A stretch of DNA of 64,000 bases from RGIG7213 sp045540335 (GCA_045540335.1 JAZQHC010000004.1:3252-67251); one strand, 5' to 3'. Numbered from the stretch's first letter, positions 1-9,686 are shown. Notes: generated from the letters alone by a model not told the origin. Translations and numbers: made by a program.

Positions 1-2528
1 ACAGCGTCGTTTCCGATACACTTTATCTTGAAAATGATAATATAAAATTCGGCGTAAGTATTTCAGACGGCGGCGTTATAAATTACCTTGAAGATATTTC
101 TTCCTCAAGCGGAAATTTGATAGACAGTATTGGAAGCACATTTATCGGAACTGACGATTATCCTCATAACGGCGAATACGTTGCCAATCAGCTTAACTGC
201 GGAAAGGTAGTGTATTTTATCCGCACGGCAACGCAGATATATGTAAAAACACGCCCGTACGATGACGCGCAGGGTGACTTTTCCGACTGTTATATAGAAG
301 TTCTTTATACACTTAATTCCGACAGTGTTACGGTAGATACCACCGTTTTTGATTTTTATGAATTCGGTCACGAATCGGAAAAACAACATCTTGTGCCTCG
401 TGTAGATCCCAAATCGGCGCTTAATACGTTTTACGCATATACGGGCACATCTCCGTGGACCAACGCCTCATATGCGAAAATTACAAAAAGCGTAGAGTTT
501 GCATCTTCAAATACCGAAACGTGGCTTATCTGCGGAAATTCAAGTGCGACGTCTGCCGTGGGTGTATATTCTCCGAAATCACACGGTATAAGCGTTGAAA
601 GCGGTGCAGCATCACTTTACAAAACAGATTACATGCCTACGTTTTCAACGTATGATACAAGTTATTTGCTTGCTGTCGGTTCGGTTGCGGAAATACGCAC
701 CGTATTTAACGATAACAAAGATTTTTCAAACGGCTCCAACGGTGTACGCGAGCCTGCAGGCGAATTTGATTCATATACGGTAAACGGAAATTATATCGTA
801 ACGAATGAAGGGCTTACGGCACCTAATAATAATAACAACAAGTTTGGCCCTCTCGTTGGGGTAAGCGATACGGGTCTTGTCCTCCAAACTACCGATGACG
901 ACGGAATAAGCGTAGTTCAACAGGATAAATACGTTGGCTTGTTCTATTTTCTGTGGCTTGGCGAGCATGGCGATTCCGGTATTTACGACAATACGAAGAT
1001 ACTTGCTACGTATTCTGATGCGGCAACCAATACCGGCCGCTGGGGTTCTGTCGGTGCGATGCACTTTTATTCAGAGCCTTTGTATGGATATTATAAAAGT
1101 AATGATACCTGGGTAATAAGAAAACATGTCGAACAGCTTACGAATGCAGGGGTGGATTTTCTGTATATCGACTGTACGAACGGCTATCCTTATACAAGCA
1201 ATTCGATGGCACTTATGAAGGTACTGCACGAGTATAACGAGCAAGGGTGGGATGCCCCGAAGGTGGTGTTCTACACTAACACAAATGCCGTATCCACGGT
1301 GCAGACGATATACGATACGATATATTCGACGAATTATTATCCCGATACATGGTTTTATCTTGAGGGTAGGCCCGTTATAGTAGCACCGGAGGCTTCTCTT
1401 TCAACGGAATTGCGAAACTTCTTCACGGTCCGTGAAAATCAATGGCCTAACGATGGTAATAAAAAGGTTAACGGCTGGCCTTGGATAAGCTTCTTCTGGT
1501 GGAATGACGAAGTGTTCTATAACGACAGCGGCGAACGCGAAGCGATAAGCGTTTCTGTTGCACAGCACTGCTCTACGATCACATTTAGTGCAGCGTCGTT
1601 GTACGGCCCAACAAGAGACCATGGCAGAAGTTATCACAACGGAAGTACATCAGACAGCTACGACGGCGACGATTCGTATTTGTACGGATATAATTTCCAG
1701 GAAAGATGGGATGCTGCAATATCGGCGGATGTTCCGATAGTGCTTGTTACGGGCTGGAACGAGTGGGTTGCACAAAGACAATCTCCAAGCGGCTCGTATA
1801 TAATAAACTTTATAGACTGCTTTGATATTGAATTCAGCCGCGACTGTGAAATGGTAAAAGGCTACTATTTTGATAACTATTATATCCAGCTGATGTATAA
1901 TATCAATAAGTATAAGGGAACAGCACCTGCTATTATACAAAAGCAACGCCCCGATAATTATATAAACACCATGACGGATTGGGCAGACGTTCAAGTAGAA
2001 TATCTTGATGCAAGCGGCGATACGGTTGACAGAAGTGGAGGAGGCTTCGGCGGAAGCGTATATATCGATACAAGCGGAAGAAACGATATAGTTTCATCAA
2101 AGGTATGCTACGACAGCAATAATGTGTATTTCTACGTTAAGTGTGCAAAGGATATTGTCTCTGATAATTCCGGCACAAGATTGCAACTGTATCTTAATAC
2201 GGATTATAATACTACCGGTTGGTACGGCTACGATTATACCATCAGTTCGATTATTGATACATCAGGCAAGGTTTCTGTAAATAAGCATAACGGCGCTTCA
2301 AGCAAGGTATGTACGTTTGCCGAAACGGCAACTGCAGATTGCGTGATAAGCGGTTCTGAAATGATGATAACAGTTGCACGTTCTGCACTTGGATTAACCG
2401 CAGAACAGATAAAATTCTCGTTCAAATGGGTAGATTCCGAAACTAATATAACAACTATGGAACAAATGTACACCCAAGGCGATACTGCGCCGCACGGAAG
2501 ATTAAATTATTTGTTCCAAAACTATTGA
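1..2528 (+). CDS. Large secreted glycoside-hydrolase-like protein, 5' end outside window
   Basis: The reading frame is open from base 3 without a stop, so the gene begins upstream; 841 residues are visible. The first ~300 visible residues look like beta-sandwich. Then comes a TIM-barrel-like segment (around residues 310-600) with FYFLWLG, a conserved aromatic stretch HFYSEPLYGYY, and GVDFLYID and GWNEWV strand ends, which recall the GH71/GH99-like endo-acting families. The last ~130 residues (VYFYVKCAKD and following) resemble a CBM9/DOMON-like carbohydrate-binding sandwich. Catalytic acids cannot be assigned by eye. Asn, Ser and Tyr richness fits an extracellular protein. There is no dockerin at the C-terminus. 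The enzyme family is tentative; the coding call is firm. Confidence 0.6.
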   Translation, partial: SVVSDTLYLENDNIKFGVSISDGGVINYLEDISSSSGNLIDSIGSTFIGTDDYPHNGEYVANQLNCGKVVYFIRTATQIYVKTRPYDDAQGDFSDCYIEVLYTLNSDSVTVDTTVFDFYEFGHESEKQHLVPRVDPKSALNTFYAYTGTSPWTNASYAKITKSVEFASSNTETWLICGNSSATSAVGVYSPKSHGISVESGAASLYKTDYMPTFSTYDTSYLLAVGSVAEIRTVFNDNKDFSNGSNGVREPAGEFDSYTVNGNYIVTNEGLTAPNNNNNKFGPLVGVSDTGLVLQTTDDDGISVVQQDKYVGLFYFLWLGEHGDSGIYDNTKILATYSDAATNTGRWGSVGAMHFYSEPLYGYYKSNDTWVIRKHVEQLTNAGVDFLYIDCTNGYPYTSNSMALMKVLHEYNEQGWDAPKVVFYTNTNAVSTVQTIYDTIYSTNYYPDTWFYLEGRPVIVAPEASLSTELRNFFTVRENQWPNDGNKKVNGWPWISFFWWNDEVFYNDSGEREAISVSVAQHCSTITFSAASLYGPTRDHGRSYHNGSTSDSYDGDDSYLYGYNFQERWDAAISADVPIVLVTGWNEWVAQRQSPSGSYIINFIDCFDIEFSRDCEMVKGYYFDNYYIQLMYNINKYKGTAPAIIQKQRPDNYINTMTDWADVQVEYLDASGDTVDRSGGGFGGSVYIDTSGRNDIVSSKVCYDSNNVYFYVKCAKDIVSDNSGTRLQLYLNTDYNTTGWYGYDYTISSIIDTSGKVSVNKHNGASSKVCTFAETATADCVISGSEMMITVARSALGLTAEQIKFSFKWVDSETNITTMEQMYTQGDTAPHGRLNYLFQNY

Positions 2529-2545
2529 TTCAAGAAGGTTTGATT

Positions 2546-3151
2546 ATGGCAGAATTTATTATTTCTAAAGAAAACGGTAATGAAATGTCGCATATGTTCG
2601 GCAATCCCATAGTTTGCGATGATTTTGAATGGCCGATGATCGCTAATATGCGTTCTGATGCGGAGATGGCGTTTCTGTGCCAGATAGAATGTTCAGCCTT
2701 AAAAAGCGAGCTTCTTCCGCAAGAGGGAATACTGTATTTCTTTTATGATGCAGTAAATCAACCCGGTACGCCAAACGTGAAAAACGGCGCAAAGGTGATA
2801 TGGTACAATGGAAATGAAGAGTTATCGCCCCTTCGCCTTGTTGATGAAAACGGTCAAGATGTATGCCTGCCCGCCAGAGGATTGATACCTGCCGAAAACG
2901 GCGATATCGCCATTATGCTGGAAGACGAAGAAGACGAATTTTCGTACGAGGAAGAATTTGCCGATGAAGAAGCGGACGATGTAATAGAAGATGAAGCAGA
3001 TGAATATTCCGTTATAATCGCACGCTTCAACTGCTATGAGGACGATGAAATATCGTTTAATTTTGAAAACGGAACACAACTTTATTTTTTGATGAAAAAA
3101 GAAGATCTTGATGCACGCGACTTTTCAGATGTGCGCGTAATGGTAGTCTGA
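2546..3151 (+). CDS. DUF1963 (YwqG-like) family protein
   Basis: This 201-residue cytoplasmic protein starts at an ATG with AAGAAGG seven bases upstream; a longer TTG start overlapping the previous stop has no such site. The N-terminal half carries the DUF1963/YwqG signature: a WPM segment, FLCQIECSAL and LLPQEGILYFFYD. The family function is unknown; members are cytosolic beta proteins often found near cell-surface or toxin-immunity loci. Residues ~128-160 form a very acidic insertion of Glu and Asp, longer than I expect for the family, before the C-terminal strand region. It lies 17 bases after the glycoside-hydrolase-like gene and ends at a strong terminator, so the two may share a transcript. 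Confidence 0.7.
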   Translation: MAEFIISKENGNEMSHMFGNPIVCDDFEWPMIANMRSDAEMAFLCQIECSALKSELLPQEGILYFFYDAVNQPGTPNVKNGAKVIWYNGNEELSPLRLVDENGQDVCLPARGLIPAENGDIAIMLEDEEDEFSYEEEFADEEADDVIEDEADEYSVIIARFNCYEDDEISFNFENGTQLYFLMKKEDLDARDFSDVRVMVV

Positions 3152-3162
3152 ACACAAACACG

Positions 3163-3199
3163 AAAAAGGGATATTGTATTTTGCAATATCCCTTTTTTT
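3163..3199 (+). terminator. Rho-independent terminator after DUF1963 gene
   Basis: A 14-bp perfect stem (3163-3176 with 3184-3197) closes a 7-base loop and runs into a T tract. It ends the plus-strand unit that starts before the window. Confidence 0.9.
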
Positions 3200-3203
3200 G
3201 TAT

Positions 3204-3236
3204 AAAAAGCGATGCCGAAATTTTCGGCATCGCTTT
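3204..3236 (-). terminator. Terminator for the minus-strand lipoprotein gene
   Basis: A 15-bp stem (3206-3220 with 3222-3236) is followed, reading the minus strand, by CTTTTTA. It lies just past the stop of the minus-strand lipoprotein gene, back to back with the plus-strand terminator. Confidence 0.8.
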
Positions 3237-3250
3237 ATGTTATTGTAAAA

Positions 3251-3931
3251 TTAAATTTCGAAAGGAATTTCAACTGCGGGTGTATTTTCACCAACGTGAT
3301 TTATTGTTACAGTTATCTTCATATCGTATTCGTAAAAAGAATGCTCGTTATTCCAATATTTGCTGGTGCATTTTATACGGTAGCCCTTCGGATAACCGTC
3401 AAACCCTAAAATTATACTGCCCTCTGCTTGGGTAGCGGTCATTCCCGTGTCTTTGTTCAATAAGCCGTCAAGCATCTTGGTGGGTACGATAAATTTATAT
3501 GTTTTGTAATCCTCGCCGTCAACATACGTATAATCTCCAAATGTGTCCATCGAAAAGTCGTTCAGCATTGTTTCGCTTGAAAGGGTAAAGGTGTAATTAG
3601 GGTTAAGAAGCTTGCCTTCAGGCGAGCAGTAGGATGTGCCAATGTAATATTCATCAGAAATGTCATCACCTTTTATGCGTTGTAAATGAACCCTTTGAAC
3701 ACCATCAAGCGTATCCTTTCTTATATGTGTATTGTATTCGTAGCTTTTATCGCCATCGATAATATCGTATTTGATCTCAATATTCAGATCGTACGCTTCT
3801 GCTTTAAAAATATCGTCTAAAGCCAACTGCAACCTTTCGTTTGGCGTCATGTCGATGCGGGATTTTGTTTTTTCTTGACATGAACAACACAAAATGCAGA
3901 ATAACAGCAAAAACGAGATCACTCTTTTCAT
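3251..3931 (-). CDS. Small secreted lipoprotein of unknown function
   Basis: This 226-residue protein begins MKRVISFLLLFCILCCSC, a short basic n-region and hydrophobic core ending in cysteines, the pattern of a lipoprotein signal peptide, though the lipobox is poor. The start was set at 3931 because a consensus promoter occupies 3972-4000; an in-frame upstream start would lie inside it. The mature part is soluble, rich in beta-strand and charged residues, with many DxxxY motifs. I do not recognise the family. It resembles the loose group of ~220-residue clostridial lipoproteins that may act as lipid- or ligand-binding LolA/LppX-like folds, but that is only an impression. Confidence 0.65.
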   Translation of the reverse strand: MKRVISFLLLFCILCCSCQEKTKSRIDMTPNERLQLALDDIFKAEAYDLNIEIKYDIIDGDKSYEYNTHIRKDTLDGVQRVHLQRIKGDDISDEYYIGTSYCSPEGKLLNPNYTFTLSSETMLNDFSMDTFGDYTYVDGEDYKTYKFIVPTKMLDGLLNKDTGMTATQAEGSIILGFDGYPKGYRIKCTSKYWNNEHSFYEYDMKITVTINHVGENTPAVEIPFEI

Positions 3932-3971
3932 TTTAATAAAATCACCACTTTCTTGATTTGTTATCTTGAAG

Positions 3972-4000
3972 ATTATAACATACATATTCGATTTAGTCAA
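3972..4000 (-). promoter_or_regulatory. Sigma-A promoter of the minus-strand lipoprotein
   Basis: On the minus strand TTGACT is followed after exactly 17 bases by TATAAT, about 40 bases before the ATG at 3931. Confidence 0.85.
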
Positions 4001-4144
4001 CGAATTAAATGTTAATAATAAAAGCCTAATAATACGCTAAATTGTGCGTTTAACATAATGTTTACAATAAATATCGGCAATAAAAAAAGAAAAAAACACT
4101 ATTTTTGCGTATATTAATAGGAAATAGAAGAAAGGGGGCATAAT

Positions 4145-5893
4145 ATGCGGTTCGACAGCAGTTTTATCGAAGAACTAAAAGCACGTTGCGATATTGTCGA
4201 AGTGGTTGGCAGCTACGTTTCGTTAAAACGTGCAGGAAGCAACTATACGGGTTCGTGCCCGTTTCATAATGAAAAAACACCCTCTTTCACGGTTTTTACC
4301 AAAAGCGATTCTTGCTATTGCTTTGGGTGCGGTGCAGGCGGCGATGTTATAACGTTTATAATGCGCGTTGAAAATCTTGATTATGTGTCAGCAGTGGAAT
4401 TTCTTGCAAAGCGTGCAGGATTGGCAGTGCCTGTGGTTGATTCACGCGGGGTTGATTCTGTAAACAAGCGCAGGCGCATTCTTGAAATGAATAAAGAGGC
4501 TGCAAAATTTTTCCACGCCGCATTGGCAAGCGGAAAACATGAAAATGCGGTGCAATATGCCAAAAAGCGCGGCCTTTACGGGTCGCTTGGAAAGCATTTT
4601 GGTATAGGTTTTTCGCCAAACGAATTCGGCGCACTTGCAAACCACTTGCGTAATTGCGGATATACGCCTGCTGAAATGAAAGAAGGCTTTTTGTGCGGCG
4701 TAGGTAAAACCGGCAAGCTGTTTGATTATTATCGAAATCGACTTATATTTCCTATAATAGACCCTTCAGGCAACGTAGTTGCTTTCGGCGGCAGGGCATT
4801 GGGGGATGAAAAGCCTAAATATCTTAATACCAACGATACCCCCGCTTTTAAAAAGGGCAGAAGTATTTTTGCTTTGAATTTTGCAAAAAATTCAAAAGAG
4901 GATTATTTTATATTGTGCGAGGGTTATACAGACGTTATCGCATTGCACGGCGCAGGTTTTCAATCGGCTGTTGCGGGGCTTGGCACTGCGTTTACACAAG
5001 AACAGGCGAACGTGCTTAAAAAATATAAAAACAAGGTTGTTATATGTTACGACGGTGACGAAGCAGGAAGAAAGGCTACAAGGCGTGCTATTCCCATATT
5101 GACGGCAGCATCGCTTGAGGTGCGTGCGCTTTCGCTTCCGCCCGGGATAGACCCCGATGAATTTTTGCAAAAATACGGTAAGGAACGTTTTAAAAATCTT
5201 ATTGAAGAATCAAAAGGCGAATTCCAATTTAAATGCGACGATATTTTGTCCAAATACAATATTTCCATTGCAGACGAAAAAGTAAAAGCGGCTGAAGAAA
5301 TATGTACGGTGCTTGCCAAGATAGCTTCAGACGTTGAAAGGGATATATATACGGCAAAAGCCGCTAAAATGCTTGATATAACGGAGGAAAGCCTTAAAAC
5401 GGATGTCAAGCGGAAAAGGTTTTCGCTTATAAGGCAAGAAAAGAAAAAATTTTCTCAAGAGGTTCGGCGTACGTCACTTGGGTACGGCGATAAGGTGAAT
5501 CCCGAATCCATCAAAAATGTGCGCGCCGCAAAAGCGGAAGAGGTTATTCTCGGTTTGGCGCAAATAAACCCCGAATATATGGAAAACGCCCAAAAAGACG
5601 GGTTGTGCGAAGGTATCTTCTTTACTGCATTCGGCAAGAAGGTGTATAACAAGCTGTTTGAAATATTTATGCAAGAACGCAGGTTAGATCCTGCGATGTT
5701 AGCGGGCGAATTTACCCCCGATGAGATTGGGCGGATAACGAAAATGCGGATAGACAGAGAAAATCTTTCTAACAATACATACCGCGTTTTTCAAGAAAGT
5801 ATTGCCGTTCTTCAGCAAGAAAAGGAAAGATCCGACGCAGACGTAGGCACAGTAAGTGAATTGCAGGCGCTTATAAACGCCAAAAGAAAATAA
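4145..5893 (+). CDS. dnaG: DNA primase DnaG
   Basis: DnaG makes the RNA primers for replication. The 582-residue protein has the N-terminal CHC2 zinc-binding domain (C38, H41, C59, C62 in SCPFHNEKTPSF and CFGCGAGGD), the RNA-polymerase-like core, and a TOPRIM domain with catalytic E259 in CEGYTD and the metal-binding D303/D305 in YDGDEAG. The C-terminal helicase-interaction region (residues ~450-582) is weakly conserved, as is usual. Length is normal. The ATG follows AAGGGGG at good spacing. It lies 28 bases before rpoD, the classic macromolecular synthesis operon order; rpsU is absent here. Confidence 0.97.
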   Translation: MRFDSSFIEELKARCDIVEVVGSYVSLKRAGSNYTGSCPFHNEKTPSFTVFTKSDSCYCFGCGAGGDVITFIMRVENLDYVSAVEFLAKRAGLAVPVVDSRGVDSVNKRRRILEMNKEAAKFFHAALASGKHENAVQYAKKRGLYGSLGKHFGIGFSPNEFGALANHLRNCGYTPAEMKEGFLCGVGKTGKLFDYYRNRLIFPIIDPSGNVVAFGGRALGDEKPKYLNTNDTPAFKKGRSIFALNFAKNSKEDYFILCEGYTDVIALHGAGFQSAVAGLGTAFTQEQANVLKKYKNKVVICYDGDEAGRKATRRAIPILTAASLEVRALSLPPGIDPDEFLQKYGKERFKNLIEESKGEFQFKCDDILSKYNISIADEKVKAAEEICTVLAKIASDVERDIYTAKAAKMLDITEESLKTDVKRKRFSLIRQEKKKFSQEVRRTSLGYGDKVNPESIKNVRAAKAEEVILGLAQINPEYMENAQKDGLCEGIFFTAFGKKVYNKLFEIFMQERRLDPAMLAGEFTPDEIGRITKMRIDRENLSNNTYRVFQESIAVLQQEKERSDADVGTVSELQALINAKRK

Positions 5894-5921
5894 GACCGTT
5901 TTCGGAAAGGAATTAAAATAA

Positions 5922-7019
5922 ATGGAACAGATGAAGAAAAACATGATGAAGATGCTTATGGAAAAAGGCAGACAAAAGGGCTCGTTAACCAATAACGAGA
6001 TTATGGAAGCCTTTGAAGACCTTGATCTTGACCTTGATCAGATCGAAAAATTCTATGACACGCTTCAAGGCATGGGAATCGAGGTTGTCGGATATCTTGA
6101 CAACGAAGGCGAAGTAGATGAAATAGAAAGCGAAGTTGAAAAGTACGAAAGTGCGGAAGACATGGAAAAAATGTTGGCGCAGGAAGGGCTTCCCATTGAT
6201 GACCCCGTTCGTATGTATCTTAAGGAGATAGGCCAGTTTCCGCTTTTGGACGGTGAAAGAGAATTGTATTTGGCACAACGCATGGCAGACGGCGACGAAA
6301 AAGCAAAAAGAGAATTGGTTACAGCCAACCTCAGGCTTGTTGTAAGCATCGCAAAAAGATATGTTAGCAAGGGTATGTTTTTCCTTGATCTGATACAAGA
6401 GGGTAATCTCGGCTTGATGAAAGCGGTTGAAAAGTTTGATTATACAAAAGGGTATAAATTTTCAACGTATGCAACCTGGTGGATAAGACAAGCAATAACA
6501 AGGGCAATAGCAGACCAGGCAAGAACGATACGTATCCCCGTTCATATGGTTGAAACGATACACAAGGTAACTAAGACTACTCGCCAACTTCTTCAGGAAT
6601 ACGGCAGAGAACCGAGTGCCGAAGAAATCGCTGCAGAGCTTAATATGAGTGTTGAAAAGGTGCGTGATATAATGAAGATCGCACAAGACCCCGTTTCTCT
6701 TGAAACGCCCATCGGTGAAGAGGAAGACAGCCACCTTGGCGATTTTATTCCCGATGATGATTCGCCCGCACCTGCAGATGCGGCGTTCTACACACTTTTG
6801 CGCGAACAGTTAAACGACGTTCTTAATACCCTTACCCCAAGAGAGGCGCAGGTTCTTCGTTTGCGTTTTGGCCTTGAAGACGGAAGAACGCGTACGCTCG
6901 AAGAGGTGGGCAAGGTGTTCAACATCACGCGTGAGCGTATCAGACAGATAGAAGCAAAGGCGTTGCGTAAATTAAGACATCCCAGCAGATCAAAAAGATT
7001 AAAAGATTATCTTGATTGA
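5922..7019 (+). CDS. rpoD: Primary sigma factor RpoD (SigA)
   Basis: This 365-residue housekeeping sigma-70 factor directs RNA polymerase to the TTGACA/TATAAT promoters seen repeatedly in this window. An acidic region 1.1 remnant covers residues 1-90. Region 1.2 (DPVRMYLKEIGQFPLL) starts near residue 94. Region 2 has DLIQEGNLGLMKAVEKFDY and FSTYATWWIRQAI, which recognises and melts the -10. Region 3 follows, and region 4.2 has a helix-turn-helix around ITRERIRQIEAKALRKLRH. Length matches Gram-positive SigA. GGAAAGGA precedes the ATG. It probably shares the dnaG transcript; no clear terminator follows within the next 150 bases. Confidence 0.97.
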   Translation: MEQMKKNMMKMLMEKGRQKGSLTNNEIMEAFEDLDLDLDQIEKFYDTLQGMGIEVVGYLDNEGEVDEIESEVEKYESAEDMEKMLAQEGLPIDDPVRMYLKEIGQFPLLDGERELYLAQRMADGDEKAKRELVTANLRLVVSIAKRYVSKGMFFLDLIQEGNLGLMKAVEKFDYTKGYKFSTYATWWIRQAITRAIADQARTIRIPVHMVETIHKVTKTTRQLLQEYGREPSAEEIAAELNMSVEKVRDIMKIAQDPVSLETPIGEEEDSHLGDFIPDDDSPAPADAAFYTLLREQLNDVLNTLTPREAQVLRLRFGLEDGRTRTLEEVGKVFNITRERIRQIEAKALRKLRHPSRSKRLKDYLD

Positions 7020-7063
7020 TAACGGATATGAAATTGCGTTTATATTTTATTTAAAAAAACTAC

Positions 7064-7092
7064 TTGACTATAATGTTTTTTTGGTGTAAGAT
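7064..7092 (+). promoter_or_regulatory. Sigma-A promoter of the solute-binding lipoprotein
   Basis: TTGACT, 17 bases, TAAGAT, about 85 bases upstream of the ATG at 7177, leaving a long 5' leader. Confidence 0.75.
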
Positions 7093-7176
7093 ATATTCGT
7101 ATATCTACGTGTATAGTATTTATTAACGGTTTCGGTATGTTTCAGTAACGAAAATACCGATTAACTTAGGAAAGGT

Positions 7177-9660
7177 ATGGTCACACAACAAATGAAAAAA
7201 AGGTTATTAGCATTTTTTCTTGCAGCGGTAACAGTGCTTGCAGTTGTATTGACGGGATGCAGCTCGTCAACCGACAATAAGGAAATCATTGATACCGTTG
7301 AAACAGCAACGAGAAAACCGAAAACCATCGTTTTGACCCTTATGACTGGAGACGAAACGAAGGAAGAAGATATTAAAGCTGTACAAGATGCGATTAACGA
7401 AATCACAACGCAACGCTTTAAAACACAAATTATTCTTCGTTACTTCAAAGAAAGCGAATACGAAGCAAAGATCGACGAGATAGTTGCTGATATCGCAGAG
7501 GAAGAAACTTTAAAAGAAGAACTGGAAAGCAAGGCAGATGCCGAAGCGAAAGAATCAAAGCGTTATGCGGCGATAGATAAGCTTATTGCTGCCGATAAAG
7601 ACGAAGGCGGCAGAAGCAAGTGGTATAAAGAAGAACAGCAGGAAGAAACAGAAACACAGGAATATTATGAAACAGAGCTTAATATTCTCGGTTCTTCCGT
7701 TGAAAAATATCCTGCGGTTACTTCCACACAAATGGATATATTCCTTATTTGCGGTACGAAAAATCTTATTAAGTATGTAAACGATGAAACGTATGCAACA
7801 AACGGCGACTCGTTCCTTGTTGCGCTTGACGATATGCTTGCCGCAGGCGCAAGTGAATTGAAGCATTACATCAACCCCAACGTTCTTTACGGCGGTAAGG
7901 TAGGTAATACAACGTACGCTATCCCCACAAACAGACAGATCGCATCTGAATATACATACCTTGTTCTTAATAAAGAGTTGATGGCAAAATACAACATCAA
8001 CGGCGAAAAAGTAGGTACTTTGACGGATGCAGAAACGATTAAATTCTTAAGTGCAGTAAAGGCAGGCGAAGGCGATGCTGCATCACCTATATTGAATTCG
8101 CTTATCGGTCTTTATGAAGAAGATGATCCAAATGCTTACGTTCCCGCTATCAGCTTGGCTGATGCACCCGGTATCGTAGGTCTTTTCCCCGGCGAAACGA
8201 CCATGTTCGGAACATATCTTTCAAATGCCGCTACGTCAGGCATGAAGTCTGCACCCAAAAATATACTTAACCAATGGCAGTACACAGACTTTTACGCTTA
8301 CATGAAGCAATTTGAAAGAAACGGATATTTCTGTGAAAAGCCCAGCGCCGAAACCACGTTTGGTCTGGCAGTTGTAAAGGGTGACGAATCTTATCCTAAA
8401 TCCTTGGATGCAAGCAAGTACGAAGTGAAGGTTTTGGAAAAACCCGTTGCAACAAGCGAAACTACGGGCGAGTATATGCTTGGTATAAGCAAATATGCTT
8501 CCGATGCAGACAGATGCATGGAAATTATTACGTTCCTTAATACAAATGCCGAATTCAGAAATCTTTTGCAATACGGTATTGAAGGCACTAACTACAGAAT
8601 AGATGAAGTAACGGGCAAGCTTGAAAGACTTAACCGCAACTACATGATGAATATCTACACTACGGGTAATACGTTTATTGCGTATCCCGAAGAAGATATG
8701 CCGCTTGATGCGTGGGATAAGGCTATGGCAACAAATAGCTCTACGCTTATTTCCCCTTACCTCGGATTTGAATTCGAGACTGAAGAAAATGCAACGCTTA
8801 TAGCAAATGTGAAAAAGCTTTCGGAAGATCTGTTTAAGCGTTTGGATGAATTCGATCCCGAAAAAGACAGAATCGCAAAAATCGGATCATATACAGAAGC
8901 AATCACTCAGGCGGAAAGTGCATTGGTTACTTTAAGGGCAGAAAACGTTACACTTACTGCTGCTTACGAACCGTTCCGTAAGGTTATTGACCCCATTCAG
9001 GCACGTTACGATGCTATAAAAGTACGTCTTGATGCGGCTAACGCGGCACACAAGCCTTTCCTTGATGAGATCAATATTTACCAAGGCGAAGTTGATAAAC
9101 AGAATTCTATAATTCAAACAAACACAACAGAGGTTACAAACTTCCAAGCCAAGATTGATGAATTAAAGGCTGCGGAAACACCCGATCAAAAGCAGATTGA
9201 CTACTTCACAGGCAGAATTGAAGCAGCGCAGAAAAATATTGCTGCTGCTGAAGCAAGCCTTGAAACTTCCCAAGCGTCACTTGATGCTGCAAAGGCGGCC
9301 GGCGCACCTACACAAAAAGTGGTAGATGATATCACTGCAGAGATCACACCTGTTTCTGAAAGCTTGAATGCTGAAAAAGCAAAAGCTTCTGAAGCAAAAA
9401 CAGCGCTTGATGAAAATCTTGCACAAATTGCTGCAAACGAAGAATCAATAGTTGCAAACCAAAAGTTGGTTGAAAGTATGCAGTATGAAACTTCTGAAGA
9501 GTATGATAAGATAGTTATTAAGCTTTATGAAGATTTCTTCAAAACTTTGAATGCAGAAGTAAGAAAGAACGAAAGCTATACAGACTTTATGAATGTCGAT
9601 AACGAAAACGGCGTTACCTATCTTTACAATACTTGGTATGAAGAAATGTACGGTGCTTAA
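7177..9660 (+). CDS. Extracellular solute-binding lipoprotein with an inserted coiled coil
   Basis: The 827-residue protein carries a lipoprotein signal (core LLAFFLAAVTVLAVVLTGC, lipobox LTGC) and, in residues ~45-560, the features of an ABC-importer family 1 solute-binding protein: FLICGTKNLIKYV, ALDDMLAAGASELKHYI, YAIPTNRQIASEYTYLVLN and LGISKYASDADRCMEIITFL. Sugar oligomers are the usual ligands. The C-terminal YLYNTWYEEMYG closes the fold. Two additions are unusual: a charged helical insert at ~75-165 and a ~200-residue heptad-rich coiled coil at ~569-768 that splits the final helices. Normal members have 450-560 residues. No permease or ATPase gene is adjacent. The ATG at 7177 is chosen because AGGA lies five bases before it; 7192 is possible. 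Confidence 0.8.
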   Translation: MVTQQMKKRLLAFFLAAVTVLAVVLTGCSSSTDNKEIIDTVETATRKPKTIVLTLMTGDETKEEDIKAVQDAINEITTQRFKTQIILRYFKESEYEAKIDEIVADIAEEETLKEELESKADAEAKESKRYAAIDKLIAADKDEGGRSKWYKEEQQEETETQEYYETELNILGSSVEKYPAVTSTQMDIFLICGTKNLIKYVNDETYATNGDSFLVALDDMLAAGASELKHYINPNVLYGGKVGNTTYAIPTNRQIASEYTYLVLNKELMAKYNINGEKVGTLTDAETIKFLSAVKAGEGDAASPILNSLIGLYEEDDPNAYVPAISLADAPGIVGLFPGETTMFGTYLSNAATSGMKSAPKNILNQWQYTDFYAYMKQFERNGYFCEKPSAETTFGLAVVKGDESYPKSLDASKYEVKVLEKPVATSETTGEYMLGISKYASDADRCMEIITFLNTNAEFRNLLQYGIEGTNYRIDEVTGKLERLNRNYMMNIYTTGNTFIAYPEEDMPLDAWDKAMATNSSTLISPYLGFEFETEENATLIANVKKLSEDLFKRLDEFDPEKDRIAKIGSYTEAITQAESALVTLRAENVTLTAAYEPFRKVIDPIQARYDAIKVRLDAANAAHKPFLDEINIYQGEVDKQNSIIQTNTTEVTNFQAKIDELKAAETPDQKQIDYFTGRIEAAQKNIAAAEASLETSQASLDAAKAAGAPTQKVVDDITAEITPVSESLNAEKAKASEAKTALDENLAQIAANEESIVANQKLVESMQYETSEEYDKIVIKLYEDFFKTLNAEVRKNESYTDFMNVDNENGVTYLYNTWYEEMYGA

Positions 9661-9686
9661 TTTTAAAGATCATACAGTAATATTAC

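Noticed and set aside
3181..3435. Plus-strand frames over the two terminators at 3163-3236
   Set aside because: They begin inside terminator hairpins and lie antisense to the lipoprotein gene, which has signal peptide, promoter and ribosome binding site.
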